NCBI RefSeq assembly: GCF_014117445.1
Contig: NZ_CP059851.1
Coordinates: 1,116,001-1,180,000 of the forward strand
Length of the DNA stretch: 64,000 nt
Direction: 5' to 3'
From: Sandaracinobacteroides saxicola
GTDB taxonomy: Bacteria > Pseudomonadota > Alphaproteobacteria > Sphingomonadales > Sphingomonadaceae
Shown: piece after piece, positions 1 to 8,720 of the stretch
How the letters are laid out: each line of letters opens with the position of its first letter
Numbering within the stretch: position 1 is the first letter of the stretch
Translations under genes and position numbers: made by a program
Notes under the pieces: generated by a model
What the model was told of the DNA's origin: nothing
Databases searched by the model: none
What the model saw: only the letters and a program-made list of their open reading frames with translations

Positions 1-1
1 G

Positions 2-250
2 GTCTATAATGAAGGCTGCCTGTCGGTGCCCGACCAATATGCCGATGTCGAGCGCCCGGCGACGGTGCGGGCGCGCTGGATGGATGAGCATGGCGAACAG
101 CATGACGCCGTTCTGGAGGGGCTGCTGGCGACCTGCTTGCAGCATGAGATGGACCATCTGAACGGGGTGTTGTTCATCGATCATCTGAGCCGGTTGAAGC
201 GCGACATGGTGTTGAAGAAGCTGGACAAGCTGCGGCGCAGCGCGGCGTGA
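2..250 (+). CDS. def: Peptide deformylase, C-terminal part (5' end outside window)
   Basis: Removes the formyl group from the N-terminal Met of new proteins, using a metal held by one Cys and two His. The open frame enters from the left edge and shows two of the three family motifs: EGCLS, carrying the metal-binding Cys, near the start, and HEMDH (the HExxH zinc/iron motif) about 50 residues later, followed by [10 protein letters not shown], typical of the family C-terminus. About 82 residues remain, roughly the last half of a normal ~170-residue enzyme. The stop overlaps the GTG start of the next gene (GTGA), which suggests translational coupling. Confidence 0.95.
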   Translation, partial: VYNEGCLSVPDQYADVERPATVRARWMDEHGEQHDAVLEGLLATCLQHEMDHLNGVLFIDHLSRLKRDMVLKKLDKLRRSAA

Positions 251-1032
251 GCAAAGGTCGGCTTGAGCGACTGGAGCACCGACGCGCGCCGGACGATCAT
301 GACGCACTGGAAGCCGCATTGCAGCAGCGGCTGTACCGGGTGCAGGTGGCCTATCTGTCGCAGGGACGATCGGCGATCATCATGCTGGAGGGGTGGGACG
401 CCAGCGGCAAGGGAGGCCTTATCAAGCGGCTGACGAGCGAGCTGGATCCGCGTTTCTTCGCGGTGCACCCGATCGCCGCGCCGACCGAAGCGGAGCGGAA
501 GCGGCATTTTCTCTATCGTTTCTGGACGCGGCTGCCGGGGCGGGGCGAGATCGCGATCTTCGACCGCAGCTGGTATGGGCGCGTGGCGGTGGAGCGGGTC
601 GAGGGCTATTGCGAGGAGGCGGAGTGGCGCCGCGCCTATGACGAGATCAACGATTTCGAAGCGGGCCAGGTGAAGGCGGGAACACGGGTGATCAAGCTGT
701 TCCTGCACGTCAGTGCGGAGGAACAGGACGCGAGGTTGCGCGAGCGGGTGGAGAATCCGTGGAAGCGCTGGAAGACCGGCGCGGACGATTATCGCAACCG
801 GAGCAAGCGCGAGGGCTATCTGGCGGCCTATGAGGCGATGTTCGCCAAGACCGACACCAAGGTGGCGCCCTGGCACCTGATCGGAGCGGACCACAAGAAG
901 TTTGCGCGAACGGAGGGCATGCGGATCATCGCCGAGGCGCTGGAGACGGGCGTGGACCTCTCGCCGCCGCCGCTGCATCCGGATCTGCACAAGCTGGCGG
1001 ACGCGGCGCTGGGGCCGATTGACGCCGGCTGA
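247..1032 (+). CDS. ppk2: Polyphosphate kinase 2 family protein (polyphosphate:nucleotide phosphotransferase)
   Basis: PPK2 enzymes move phosphate between polyphosphate and nucleotides in the cytoplasm. The 261-residue product has the PPK2 P-loop, GWDASGKGG at residues 49-57, followed by the lid/Walker B stretch containing [10 protein letters not shown], and later the basic NPWKRWK and DYRNRSKR segments common in the family. The length fits a one-domain PPK2. The GTG start overlaps the deformylase stop. Whether it prefers ADP, GDP or AMP (class I, II or III) cannot be told from motifs alone. Confidence 0.9.
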   Translation: MSKGRLERLEHRRAPDDHDALEAALQQRLYRVQVAYLSQGRSAIIMLEGWDASGKGGLIKRLTSELDPRFFAVHPIAAPTEAERKRHFLYRFWTRLPGRGEIAIFDRSWYGRVAVERVEGYCEEAEWRRAYDEINDFEAGQVKAGTRVIKLFLHVSAEEQDARLRERVENPWKRWKTGADDYRNRSKREGYLAAYEAMFAKTDTKVAPWHLIGADHKKFARTEGMRIIAEALETGVDLSPPPLHPDLHKLADAALGPIDAG

Positions 1033-1089
1033 GCGGCCTGCGTTGAATTCATCGCGTGCGGCTGTTAACCATATGGCAGGGAGTGCGCG

Positions 1090-1983
1090 ATGTTGCTGGC
1101 GGGTGCGAACGAAGGCTCGGACGGGGGCGTAACACTGGCGACGCTGAGCGAGGCCTATTCGCCGACCGAGACGCGATTCCGCCCGGAGGAATCGCCGTTC
1201 ACAACGCTGTTCGCGGACATCACGCATCGCTGCAACATGGCGTGCCGCAATTGCTACATTCCGGTGCGCGACCTGCCCGACCTGCCGGTGGACTGGCTGT
1301 ATGAGGTGGTCAGGCGGCTGCCGCGTCGCGCGCGCATCCGGCTGGTGGGGGCGGAGCCGACGATGCGGGAGGATCTGCCCGACATCATCCGCACCATTCG
1401 CGCGCTGGGGCATATCCCGGTGGTGCTGAGCAACGGGCTGAAGCTGGGGCGCCGAAACTATGTGGAAAAGCTGAAGGCGGCGGGGCTGCATACGGTTTAT
1501 CTGAGCCTGAACGGGGGCTTGCGCGACGATCTTTACCTGGCGATCGATGAGTTGGCGTGTGCTGAGCGGAAGCTGGCGGCGCTTGACAATTTGCTGGCGC
1601 TGCGGATGCATGTGACCACGGGGACGATCCTGGTGCCCGGCGTGAATGTGGGACATCTGCCGGAATTCATCGATCATCTATTGGGCAAGGGGGTGCGGGA
1701 CATGCATTTCCGCTCGGTGGGGCAGGTGGGGAATTACATCCGCGATGCCTCATTCACGCTGGACGAGCTGGAGGCAGCAGTACGCGGAGCGCTGCGGCCT
1801 GAGCATGGGGAGTTGCGGCTGCTGGCAGCCTATGGGTCGAGCCGGGATTTCGCGCTGGGGCGCGCGCGGGTGCAGTTGACGCAATGGCCGGAGCTGGGAA
1901 GCCTGGAGCGGGGGCGGATCGCGCCCGACGGGATGGTGGAGCCGATGTTCGAGAGCATCGTTGCCAATGAACATCGCTATTGA
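1090..1983 (+). CDS. Radical SAM protein of unknown substrate
   Basis: A 297-residue radical SAM enzyme. The cluster-binding CxxxCxxC is CNMACRNC (Cys48, 52, 55), preceded by DITHRCN and followed by an AEPTMRED segment like the usual GGEP SAM-binding motif. It keeps the N-terminal barrel and shows no clear SPASM Cys-rich C-terminus. AGGGAG lies just upstream of the ATG. It overlaps the next gene (a heme-oxygenase-like iron protein) and heads a tight run with an MBOAT acyltransferase and an AlgJ-like protein. This suggests, without proving, that it modifies a small molecule or lipid that is later acylated. The substrate is unknown. Confidence 0.8.
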   Translation: MLLAGANEGSDGGVTLATLSEAYSPTETRFRPEESPFTTLFADITHRCNMACRNCYIPVRDLPDLPVDWLYEVVRRLPRRARIRLVGAEPTMREDLPDIIRTIRALGHIPVVLSNGLKLGRRNYVEKLKAAGLHTVYLSLNGGLRDDLYLAIDELACAERKLAALDNLLALRMHVTTGTILVPGVNVGHLPEFIDHLLGKGVRDMHFRSVGQVGNYIRDASFTLDELEAAVRGALRPEHGELRLLAAYGSSRDFALGRARVQLTQWPELGSLERGRIAPDGMVEPMFESIVANEHRY

Positions 1984-2692
1984 CCTCGGATTGTTGCCGC
2001 GCGCGGTGCTGCGGAAGAGGCTGCTGGGCGCGGTAGCGCGCTGGCGGTTCGAGGATACGCGGCTGCATGCCCTGCTGTCGGCGGGGAGGACACCGAGGGG
2101 GCTGATCCTGCGCTATGCGCTGGCGACCTATCGGTCGGCGCTGATCTTCACCGCGACCATCGCCGAGATGGTGGAGAAGGCGCCGAGCGACCGCGCGAAG
2201 CTGCACCTGCTGATGAACCTGCTGGAGGAGGAGGGGGCGTTCGTGCGTGCCTCCACCGGGCTTGTCGTGCGGCATGAACGGAGCCATCCCGCGCTGGCGC
2301 TGCGGTTCCTGGAGGCGTGCGGCGGCAGCGCGGCGATGCTGACAGGTGCCGAGCAGCACGCGACCGGGCCGGGGCGGGCGTTGCTGCGCGAAGGCCGGTG
2401 GGTGGAGGCGGTGGCGCATCTGCTGGTGGGGCAGGAATTGCGGTTCGGCGAGGCCTCCGGCGAGCTGGCGGCGCTGTTCGAGCGGGCGGGGGTGGCGCGG
2501 CGCGACCTGGCCTTTTTCCATGCGCATGTGGGGACCGATTGCCGGCATGGGGAGGAGGCGCTGGACCTGGTGCTGGACCATGCCGACACACGGGGCTTGC
2601 AGGAGGCCTGTGTGGCGGAAGCGGAAGCCGGCGGGCGCATATGGTTTGACATGCACGGGGGTGCGCGGAGTGATGTGATCGCGGCGGCATGA
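1967..2692 (+). CDS. Iron-containing redox enzyme, heme-oxygenase-like (HDO) fold
   Basis: A helical protein of about 241 residues resembling the heme-oxygenase-like di-iron oxidase/oxygenase (HDO, 'iron-containing redox enzyme') family. Visible candidates for metal ligands are the Glu-rich NLLEEEGA helix, the HERSHPALALRFLEACG stretch and a later HAHVGTDCRH segment matching the family's HxxxDxxH-type motif. Members oxidise or cleave small organic substrates with O2. I chose ATG 1967 over TTG 1961, six bases upstream. It overlaps the radical SAM gene by 17 nt and ends ATGA with the MBOAT gene, so co-translation is likely. The substrate is unknown. Confidence 0.7.
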   Translation: MNIAIDLGLLPRAVLRKRLLGAVARWRFEDTRLHALLSAGRTPRGLILRYALATYRSALIFTATIAEMVEKAPSDRAKLHLLMNLLEEEGAFVRASTGLVVRHERSHPALALRFLEACGGSAAMLTGAEQHATGPGRALLREGRWVEAVAHLLVGQELRFGEASGELAALFERAGVARRDLAFFHAHVGTDCRHGEEALDLVLDHADTRGLQEACVAEAEAGGRIWFDMHGGARSDVIAAA

Positions 2693-4140
2693 ATTTTGCC
2701 TCGTGGGGCTTTGTCGGCCTGTTCCTGCCGCTGTTGTGCCTGTGTTTCTGGAGCCTGAGGGGGGAGGCCGCGCGATGGCGGCAGCCGCTGCTGACGGCGG
2801 CATCATTCGGATTCTATGCCTGGTCGGGCTGGGGCAACGCAGCGCTGCTGCTGGCATCAATGGCGGTGAACTATGGCGCCGCGCGGTGGCTGCTGCAGGT
2901 GGAGGCCGGCCGCAAGGCGGTGATGTGGGGGGCGGTCGCGGCCAATCTGGCGTTGTTGGTGGGGTTCAAGGTGGCGGCGCTGGGCAATGCGCCAACGGAT
3001 GGTTTTCAGACGAGTGAGGCGATCCTCATTCCGCTGGCGCTGTCCTTCATCACCTTTCAGCAGATCGGCTTCGTGGTGGCGGTCTATCGGCGGCAGGTGA
3101 AGGCGGCGCCAGTGGCGGATTATGCTTTTTTCCTGTGTTTTTTTCCGCAGTTGGTGATGGGGCCGATCCTGCGCTATCAGGATGTGGCAGGGCAGTTGCG
3201 GTCGGGAGCGCTGGCTGCCGTGCGGCGCGAGGATGTGGGCGTCGGGCTCGCGATCTTCGTGTTCGCGCTGGCGAAAAAGGTGCTGCTCGCGGACCCGCTG
3301 GGGGTGGCGGTGGACCGGCTGTTCGTGGCGGCAGCGTCCGGTCCGGTGCCGGTCCAGGACGCCTGGTTTGCGATCCTGGGGTTTCAGTTGCAGCTGTTCC
3401 TGGATTTCAGCGCCTATGCCGAGATGGCGATCGGGTTGGGGCGGATGTTCGGGGTGCGGCTGCCGATCAATTTCGACCGGCCATTGTTCGCGACCGACCG
3501 GTTCGACGTGTGGCGGCGCTGGCACATCACGTTCGCGATCTTCATGCGCACCCATGTGTTCATGCCGTTGGTGCGGACGCGGCGGGTGCCGGTGGCGGTG
3601 GCGCTGACCATTACCGGTGTTCTCTCTGGACTGTGGCACGGACTGGGGTGGACGTTCGTGTTGTGGGGGTTCGTGCAGGCGGGTATCCTGTTGTTGACGC
3701 ATCTGCGGAATATGAAGGCACGGGCGGCGCCGCCGGTGGCGGGGGCGCGGTGGCTGGCGGCGATCGCGCTGACCTTCCTGACCAATGCATTGCTGGGGGC
3801 GATGTTCCGGGCGCCGACGTTGGAGACGGCGGGGCATGTCTATGGCGCGCTGCTGGGCGTGGGGGATGGGGGCGGGAGTTTGATCGGGCTGCGGGGGATG
3901 ATCCTGTTTCCGCTGTGCGCCCTGGTGATCTGGGGGTTGCCGGATGCGGCGCAATTCTTCCGGCGATACTGGAACGCCATCGATCCGCGCCCGGACCCGG
4001 GCATGCCGCCGGTGCATGCGCTGGAACGGCGGTTCGGTTTTGTGCTCAACCGGCGCTGGGGCATGGTGATGGGGGTGCTGCTGCTGCTGGCGTTGCTGAT
4101 GTTGAATGAAGCGCGCAGGTTCGTTTATGTCCAATTCTGA
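2689..4140 (+). CDS. MBOAT family O-acyltransferase (AlgI/DltB type)
   Basis: A 483-residue polytopic membrane protein of the membrane-bound O-acyltransferase family, closest in type to AlgI/PatA, which pass acyl groups across the membrane to exported polymers or lipids. It has about ten hydrophobic segments, the RWHITF motif and the likely catalytic His317 in SGLWHGLGW. It starts in an ATGA overlap with the HDO gene and is followed by an AlgJ/SGNH-like partner, the arrangement seen in alginate and other polysaccharide acetylation systems. No polysaccharide synthase lies beside it, so the acceptor is unknown. Confidence 0.88.
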   Translation: MNFASWGFVGLFLPLLCLCFWSLRGEAARWRQPLLTAASFGFYAWSGWGNAALLLASMAVNYGAARWLLQVEAGRKAVMWGAVAANLALLVGFKVAALGNAPTDGFQTSEAILIPLALSFITFQQIGFVVAVYRRQVKAAPVADYAFFLCFFPQLVMGPILRYQDVAGQLRSGALAAVRREDVGVGLAIFVFALAKKVLLADPLGVAVDRLFVAAASGPVPVQDAWFAILGFQLQLFLDFSAYAEMAIGLGRMFGVRLPINFDRPLFATDRFDVWRRWHITFAIFMRTHVFMPLVRTRRVPVAVALTITGVLSGLWHGLGWTFVLWGFVQAGILLLTHLRNMKARAAPPVAGARWLAAIALTFLTNALLGAMFRAPTLETAGHVYGALLGVGDGGGSLIGLRGMILFPLCALVIWGLPDAAQFFRRYWNAIDPRPDPGMPPVHALERRFGFVLNRRWGMVMGVLLLLALLMLNEARRFVYVQF

Positions 4141-5062
4141 CGGCTTTCTGCCGGCGTTGCTGGGCGTGATCGCGGCGGGGCTGCTGGCGCTGGTGGGCAA
4201 TGCGGTGTGGGTGGATCCGTTCCGGGTTTTTGGCGAGGGGCGGGGGCATCACCTGTGCCCCTCGGGCTGGCTGGCAGGAGTGGAACGGGTCCAGAAGCCG
4301 TTGATCCTGGCATTTCGGCGACCGGAGGTGGCGCTGATCGGCTCATCGAAGGTGATGCAGGGCTTTGACGAGCGCGATGCGGCGGTCGTTTTCCGTGGCG
4401 CGCGCGTGGCCAATCTGGGGATGGCGGCGGCGGACATGCGGGTGGTGCTGGACATGGCCGGGCGGGCGTTACGGACACCGTCCATGCGGCAGCTTTGGAT
4501 CGGGCTGGATTTTGGCATGCTGGCACCGCAGGACGCGGCACCCGCGCTGGCGACGGCGGATGGGACATCGCGATGGGAGCGGTTGCGGCGCGGCGTCCTG
4601 TCGGCTGAAGCGCTGAAGGCAGCGGTGTCGATGCGGATAGGCGACTGCGACGTGCCGCGCCTGAGCGGTTGGGGATTCAATGTGGGAAGGGTAGATCGGC
4701 GGGGCGATGGGGTGGCGGTTCGGCGGCAGGTGCTGGCGACGCTGGCGCCGCTGAAAGAGCCGGGGCGGCGGGTGCAGGCGGAGGCGGCGGCGCTGGGCGG
4801 GTTGCGAGCGCTGGCAGGCGCGGCGCAGCGACGCGGGGTGCGGCTGGTGCTGTTTCATTCGCCCGTTAGCGCCGACTATCGGCGGCTGCTGGAGGCCGAG
4901 GGTCTGGTGGCGGCTGAGCGGAGCTGGCGGCGGCAGGTGGCGGGATTGCCTGGTGTCACGCTGGTGGAGGTGCGGCCACAGGCATTTTACGATCTGACAC
5001 ACTATCGCCCGGAGGTGGGGCGGACGATCCTGATGACGGGTCAGGCGATCATGTCGCGGTAG
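4127..5062 (+). CDS. AlgJ/AlgX-like (SGNH-type) partner of the MBOAT acyltransferase
   Basis: About 311 residues with one N-terminal hydrophobic segment (LLGVIAAGLLALVGNAVWV), so probably anchored and facing the periplasm. IGSSKVMQGFD near residue 72 resembles the SGNH/GDSL nucleophile block, and YDLTHYRPEVG near the end resembles the DxxH block. MBOAT genes of the AlgI kind usually travel with such a protein, which completes acyl transfer. The start at 4127 overlaps the MBOAT stop by 14 nt; an in-frame ATG at 4106 is also possible. The 3' end overlaps the convergent gene by 22 nt. Confidence 0.7.
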   Translation: MSNSDGFLPALLGVIAAGLLALVGNAVWVDPFRVFGEGRGHHLCPSGWLAGVERVQKPLILAFRRPEVALIGSSKVMQGFDERDAAVVFRGARVANLGMAAADMRVVLDMAGRALRTPSMRQLWIGLDFGMLAPQDAAPALATADGTSRWERLRRGVLSAEALKAAVSMRIGDCDVPRLSGWGFNVGRVDRRGDGVAVRRQVLATLAPLKEPGRRVQAEAAALGGLRALAGAAQRRGVRLVLFHSPVSADYRRLLEAEGLVAAERSWRRQVAGLPGVTLVEVRPQAFYDLTHYRPEVGRTILMTGQAIMSR

Positions 5063-5898
5063 TGGTAGATGATATAGGTGCCGCCGTTTCGCTTGGCGTC
5101 GACCTTGATGCCCTTGCCCTTGGCGCGGCCATTGAAATCGTCGAGCGAATCGACGCTCTTGATGGTGGCGGACGTGCCGACGCCGAAGTTGAGCTCCAGC
5201 CCTTCCTTGCGTTGAAAATCGTTCCACACGCCCTGGGCCTGGATGGCGCCGACGACCGCGTCCTTGAAATCCTGGAGGTCGATCTCGTTCATCAGCACGA
5301 CCGTATTGTCGCCCGTGCAGGCGCCGCCGGGGCCGGCGAAGGGGTTGGGCAGGCCGAGGGCGTTTCGGTGCTGGTCATAATGACCGTCGACGAAGCCGGC
5401 ACAGCCGGCGTGCTTGCGGGTGGCCGGTGCCCAGGTGGTGCAGGTACACAACGTTCCGCCCTTCGGACCTTCGGCACACAGGCCGGCTTCCCAGATCTTC
5501 TTGTGCTTGTGATTGCAGACGGTGCAGGTCTGGTGCACGCTTTCCTTCTGGTTGCAGGTGGCGCAGCTGCCCTGGGACACACGCGACAGCACCAGTTTTT
5601 TCAGCTTGAGGAAGCGCAGGACGCTGGCGTCGAGCACCGGCGGCAGTGCCTGTTGCGCCGGACCGGCGAGATTGCCGTAAAGGTTGATGTTGCCGGCGAT
5701 CTTGGCGGCCTTGACGCCGAGCGCATGCGCCGAGGCGATCGGATCGGGATCGACGAAAAGATGCTTCTTCACGAATTCCTTGTCGAAGCCGACATTGAAC
5801 GTGGTGCCGCTGCGCGCCTGGATGACCCAGACCTGGCCTGCGGCGGGCTGTTGGTGGCCGCCGCCGTCGCGCTGAATGAGGGTGTCGGCTGTCGGCAT
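5041..5898 (-). CDS. Cys-rich protein of unknown function
   Basis: I do not recognise this 285-residue protein. It has no signal peptide or membrane segment. Nine Cys fall between residues 112 and 194, including two CxxC pairs (CATC at 112-115, CTVC at 125-128) and a CTC at 151-153, with several His nearby. That looks like one or two structural zinc sites (inference). The start at 5898 is chosen for the upstream GGGGAG, and an ORF extension further 5' lacks such a site. It lies downstream of greB on the same strand and overlaps the end of the acyltransferase operon tail to tail. Confidence 0.6.
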   Translation of the reverse strand: MPTADTLIQRDGGGHQQPAAGQVWVIQARSGTTFNVGFDKEFVKKHLFVDPDPIASAHALGVKAAKIAGNINLYGNLAGPAQQALPPVLDASVLRFLKLKKLVLSRVSQGSCATCNQKESVHQTCTVCNHKHKKIWEAGLCAEGPKGGTLCTCTTWAPATRKHAGCAGFVDGHYDQHRNALGLPNPFAGPGGACTGDNTVVLMNEIDLQDFKDAVVGAIQAQGVWNDFQRKEGLELNFGVGTSATIKSVDSLDDFNGRAKGKGIKVDAKRNGGTYIIYHYRDMIA

Positions 5899-5975
5899 GG
5901 CTGGCTCCCCTGAACGCGCGGTGCCCGGGACTCGGATGCACGTGCGTGAGAAAGTTAACAGTGTGGCGGGGCGCG

Positions 5976-6446
5976 TCAATCGTAGCGGATGGCGAGAATT
6001 TCCAGGCTGCGGGTGCCGGAGGGGAGCGTGACGGTACGGGTGTCGCCGACGGTAGCGCCGCGGAGGGCGCGGGCGATCGGGGTGTTCCAGGCGATGCGGC
6101 CGGCGTGGGCGTCGCTTTCGTCCGCGCCGACGAGGGTCAGGGTCTGGTGCTGGTCATCCTCGTCGGCCAGCGTGACGGTGGCACCGAAGAAGATGCGGGT
6201 CCGGTCGGGCTGCCCCGCGGGGTCGATGACGGTGACGGCGGCGAGGCGTTTGGACAGGTGGGCGAGTTCGCGGTCGATTTCGCGCAGTCGTTTGCGGCCA
6301 TAGATGTAATCGCCGTTTTCGGAGCGGTCGCCGTTGCCGGCGGCCCAGCTGACGGTTTCGACGATGGCGGGGCGTTCGGTGGTGAAGAGGTGGGTATAGC
6401 GGGCGCGGAGTGCGGCCATGCCGGCGGGGGTGATGGGGTCGGTCAT
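5976..6446 (-). CDS. greB: Transcription elongation factor GreB
   Basis: Rescues backtracked RNA polymerase by stimulating cleavage of the 3' end of the nascent RNA through the secondary channel. The 156-residue product has the N-terminal coiled coil with GDRSENGDYIYGRKRLREIDREL; the paired acidic residues at the tip belong to the Gre catalytic loop, and the KRLREIDR stretch is GreB-like rather than GreA-like. The C-terminal FKBP-like domain follows (GATVTL, then TPIARALRGATVGD). The start at 6446 (MTDPITP) matches the family length; the open frame upstream is low-complexity and not GreB-like. Confidence 0.92.
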   Translation of the reverse strand: MTDPITPAGMAALRARYTHLFTTERPAIVETVSWAAGNGDRSENGDYIYGRKRLREIDRELAHLSKRLAAVTVIDPAGQPDRTRIFFGATVTLADEDDQHQTLTLVGADESDAHAGRIAWNTPIARALRGATVGDTRTVTLPSGTRSLEILAIRYD

Positions 6447-6502
6447 GGGGGCGGGGGCCGCGCTATGACCGCGGCGTGGCGGGTGGTGCGCCTGCCTGCC
6501 GG

Positions 6503-6552
6503 CCCCCTCCGCTCGCGCAAGCGCGAGTCGCTCCCCCGTGGCGGGGAAGAGC
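6503..6552. repeat. GC-rich interspersed repeat between greB and slt
   Basis: The segment has CCCTCCGCTCG, a short palindrome (CTCGCGC..GCGCGAG), then CGCTCCCCCGTGGCGGGGAAGAG. A related string (CCCTCCGCTCG ... CGCTTCCCCGTGCCGGGGGAGAG) occurs at 52431-52484 inside the start of lolD. Copies differ in the central part. It looks like a mobile palindromic intergenic repeat rather than a gene. Confidence 0.55.
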
Positions 6553-6573
6553 TTGTGGCGGCGCCTGCTCGGC

Positions 6574-8676
6574 TCATTCGCCGCCGCGGGTGGGGGCGGC
6601 GAGCCATTGGCTGGCGCGGGGGGTGGCGCCGGGGCGGCGGGGTTCGAGCATGGAATAGACGGCGGCGTTTTCGATGACGCGCTGGACATAGTTGCGGGTC
6701 TCGCTGAAGGGGATCATCTCCACCCAGTCGATGACCTCGGGCAGGGGGCGGCCGCGGGGGTCGCCGAGCGTGGCGAGCCAGCGCCGGACATTGCCGGCGC
6801 CGGCGTTGTAGGCGGCGATGGCAAGCAAATGGCTGCCATCGAAATTGCCGAGGCGCTGGCCATAATAGCTGCTGCCGAGCGTGAGGTTGTAGCCGGGGTC
6901 GCTGAACAGGCGGTCGGGATCATAGGGCAGGCCGAGCTTGCGGGCGACATCGGCGGCGGTGCCGGGCATGAGCTGCATCAGGCCGCGGGCGCCCACCGAG
7001 GATATGGCGGTGCGGTCGAAGAAGCTTTCCTGGCGGGCGATGGCGTGGCTGATCAGCCAGAGGTCGCTGGGCAGCGCGGCATTGTCCAGCCGGGGGAAGC
7101 CAGGGTCGGTGAGGCCGAAGACGCCGGTCCCGCCAGAGGCGGGCAAACCGAAGCTTGCGCGCGAGGCGCGGGCGACGCGGACGGCGAGGTCGGGGCGGCT
7201 GAGGCTGCCCGCGAGTTCGGTGGCGAGGCGGGCCTGGGCGGGGGTTTCGATACTGTCGGCGAGCGCGCGGAGAAACAGGGACTGGCGTTCGCGGTCGAAG
7301 GTCAGCAGGCGGGTGGCGCGGACGAGCTCGTCGGCGTTGAAGGCGCTGCGGTCGGCGGGGCTGACCGGCGGCGGCGCGGCCTGCGGCAAGGCGGGGGCGC
7401 GGCCGAGAAATTCCGATGCCAGCTGGCCATAGAAGAAATCGGGGTGGCTGGCGGCGCGGTCGAAGGCGGCGCGGGCCATGGCGGGGTCGCCAAAGGCGTG
7501 GGCGGCGCGGCCCAGCCAATAGTCGCCGCGTGCCTGGCTGACCGGTGTGAGGACGGCGGCGCGGAAGCTGCTGAAATGGCGGATGGCGTCCTGCGGCTGG
7601 TTGAGGCGGCGCAGCGCGAGCCAGCCGGCGAGCCATTCGACATCGGTGAAGGCCTGGCGCTCGGCAAGGCTGCGTTCGGCGAGCGGCCGGCCGAGTGCGA
7701 AGCTGTTGTGGTTGGCGAGCAGCCGCCAGGCCGTGCGCGCGTCCCCCTCTCGCATGGCGGGACGGGCAAGGTCGAGGCGCTGTTTCAGCCAGAGTTCGGG
7801 GACGGTGACGCTGCCGGCGCGCACGCGGCTGTTGGCGAGGAGGGCGCGGGCGCTGGCAGTCTGGCCCTGGCGGACCAGCCAAACGGCGCGGTCGTAGAGC
7901 AGGCCGGGATCGGTGAGTTGGGCCGCGGGCACGCTGGCGGCGCGCGCCTCTGCATCCGGGGCGTTGTTGCGCAACGCGATGCGCGCCTGGGTGAGGGCGC
8001 GGGCTTCGTCTGGCAGCAGGGGCAGCAGTCGGGCGGCAGCGCTGGTGGCGCCGAGCCAGAGCAGGCGGTCGGCGCGGATGATGTGATCGTCGCGGGTGAG
8101 GATGCCGCCGAAGCGGGTAAGGAGGGCGGATTCGACCTGCGGGTCGAAACTGCCGGCGCGCCAGGCGGCGCGGGCGGTTTCAAGGTCACCGGTGAGGAGC
8201 GCGAGGCGGGCGCGGCCGGCGGCGGTCTGGGGGGGCAGGATGGTGAATACGGCGCGCGCGTCATCATCAGGGGTCTGCGGGTCGGCGGCGGCGCGCTCGG
8301 CACGAGCACGCATGGTGGCGGTGGCGGGCCAGGCGGGGTTGGCGGCGGCGAAGGTAGCGAGTTCGATCAGCGGCAGCATCCGGTTGCCCACCAACACCAT
8401 GGCGGGTGCGGTGACGGCGCCACTGCGACCTGTTACTACGACGATGTCCGGGCCGCCGCGCGGTGCAGGCGCGCGCAGGCGATCCCAAGTGGCGAGTTTG
8501 CCGCTGAGCGCGTCGGGCGCCGGCACATCGGGGGGGACGCCGCGTTCGGCGTTCACGAACGCCCGCATGAGCCAGGAAGACGGGTCTTGCGCCGGGGCGG
8601 GGGAGGCGGCGGCGAGGGTGAGGGCGGCGAGCAGCAGGCGCAGCGGCGGAATCGGGCGGATTGGTTGCGTGGGCAT
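6574..8676 (-). CDS. slt: Soluble lytic murein transglycosylase (Slt70-like)
   Basis: Cleaves peptidoglycan glycan strands with formation of 1,6-anhydro ends in the periplasm. The 700-residue product starts with a signal peptide (basic MPTQPIRPIPPLR, then LLLAALTLAAASPAPAQ). A long helical-repeat domain follows, and the C-terminal SLT domain carries the catalytic Glu in ARQESFFD, then SSVGARGLMQLMPGTA and AIAAYNAGAGNVRRW, the standard family 1 motifs. Divergent from dapA, with 44 nt between the two starts. Confidence 0.93.
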   Translation of the reverse strand: MPTQPIRPIPPLRLLLAALTLAAASPAPAQDPSSWLMRAFVNAERGVPPDVPAPDALSGKLATWDRLRAPAPRGGPDIVVVTGRSGAVTAPAMVLVGNRMLPLIELATFAAANPAWPATATMRARAERAAADPQTPDDDARAVFTILPPQTAAGRARLALLTGDLETARAAWRAGSFDPQVESALLTRFGGILTRDDHIIRADRLLWLGATSAAARLLPLLPDEARALTQARIALRNNAPDAEARAASVPAAQLTDPGLLYDRAVWLVRQGQTASARALLANSRVRAGSVTVPELWLKQRLDLARPAMREGDARTAWRLLANHNSFALGRPLAERSLAERQAFTDVEWLAGWLALRRLNQPQDAIRHFSSFRAAVLTPVSQARGDYWLGRAAHAFGDPAMARAAFDRAASHPDFFYGQLASEFLGRAPALPQAAPPPVSPADRSAFNADELVRATRLLTFDRERQSLFLRALADSIETPAQARLATELAGSLSRPDLAVRVARASRASFGLPASGGTGVFGLTDPGFPRLDNAALPSDLWLISHAIARQESFFDRTAISSVGARGLMQLMPGTAADVARKLGLPYDPDRLFSDPGYNLTLGSSYYGQRLGNFDGSHLLAIAAYNAGAGNVRRWLATLGDPRGRPLPEVIDWVEMIPFSETRNYVQRVIENAAVYSMLEPRRPGATPRASQWLAAPTRGGE

Positions 8677-8720
8677 GGGGGAGGGTTTAGGCGGGTGAAG
8701 ATGAAGCTGCTAGGAACAAG

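Noticed and set aside
181-1677. A 498-codon minus-strand frame covering def, ppk2 and the radical SAM gene
   Set aside because: It crosses three real genes on the other strand and has shadow-frame composition.
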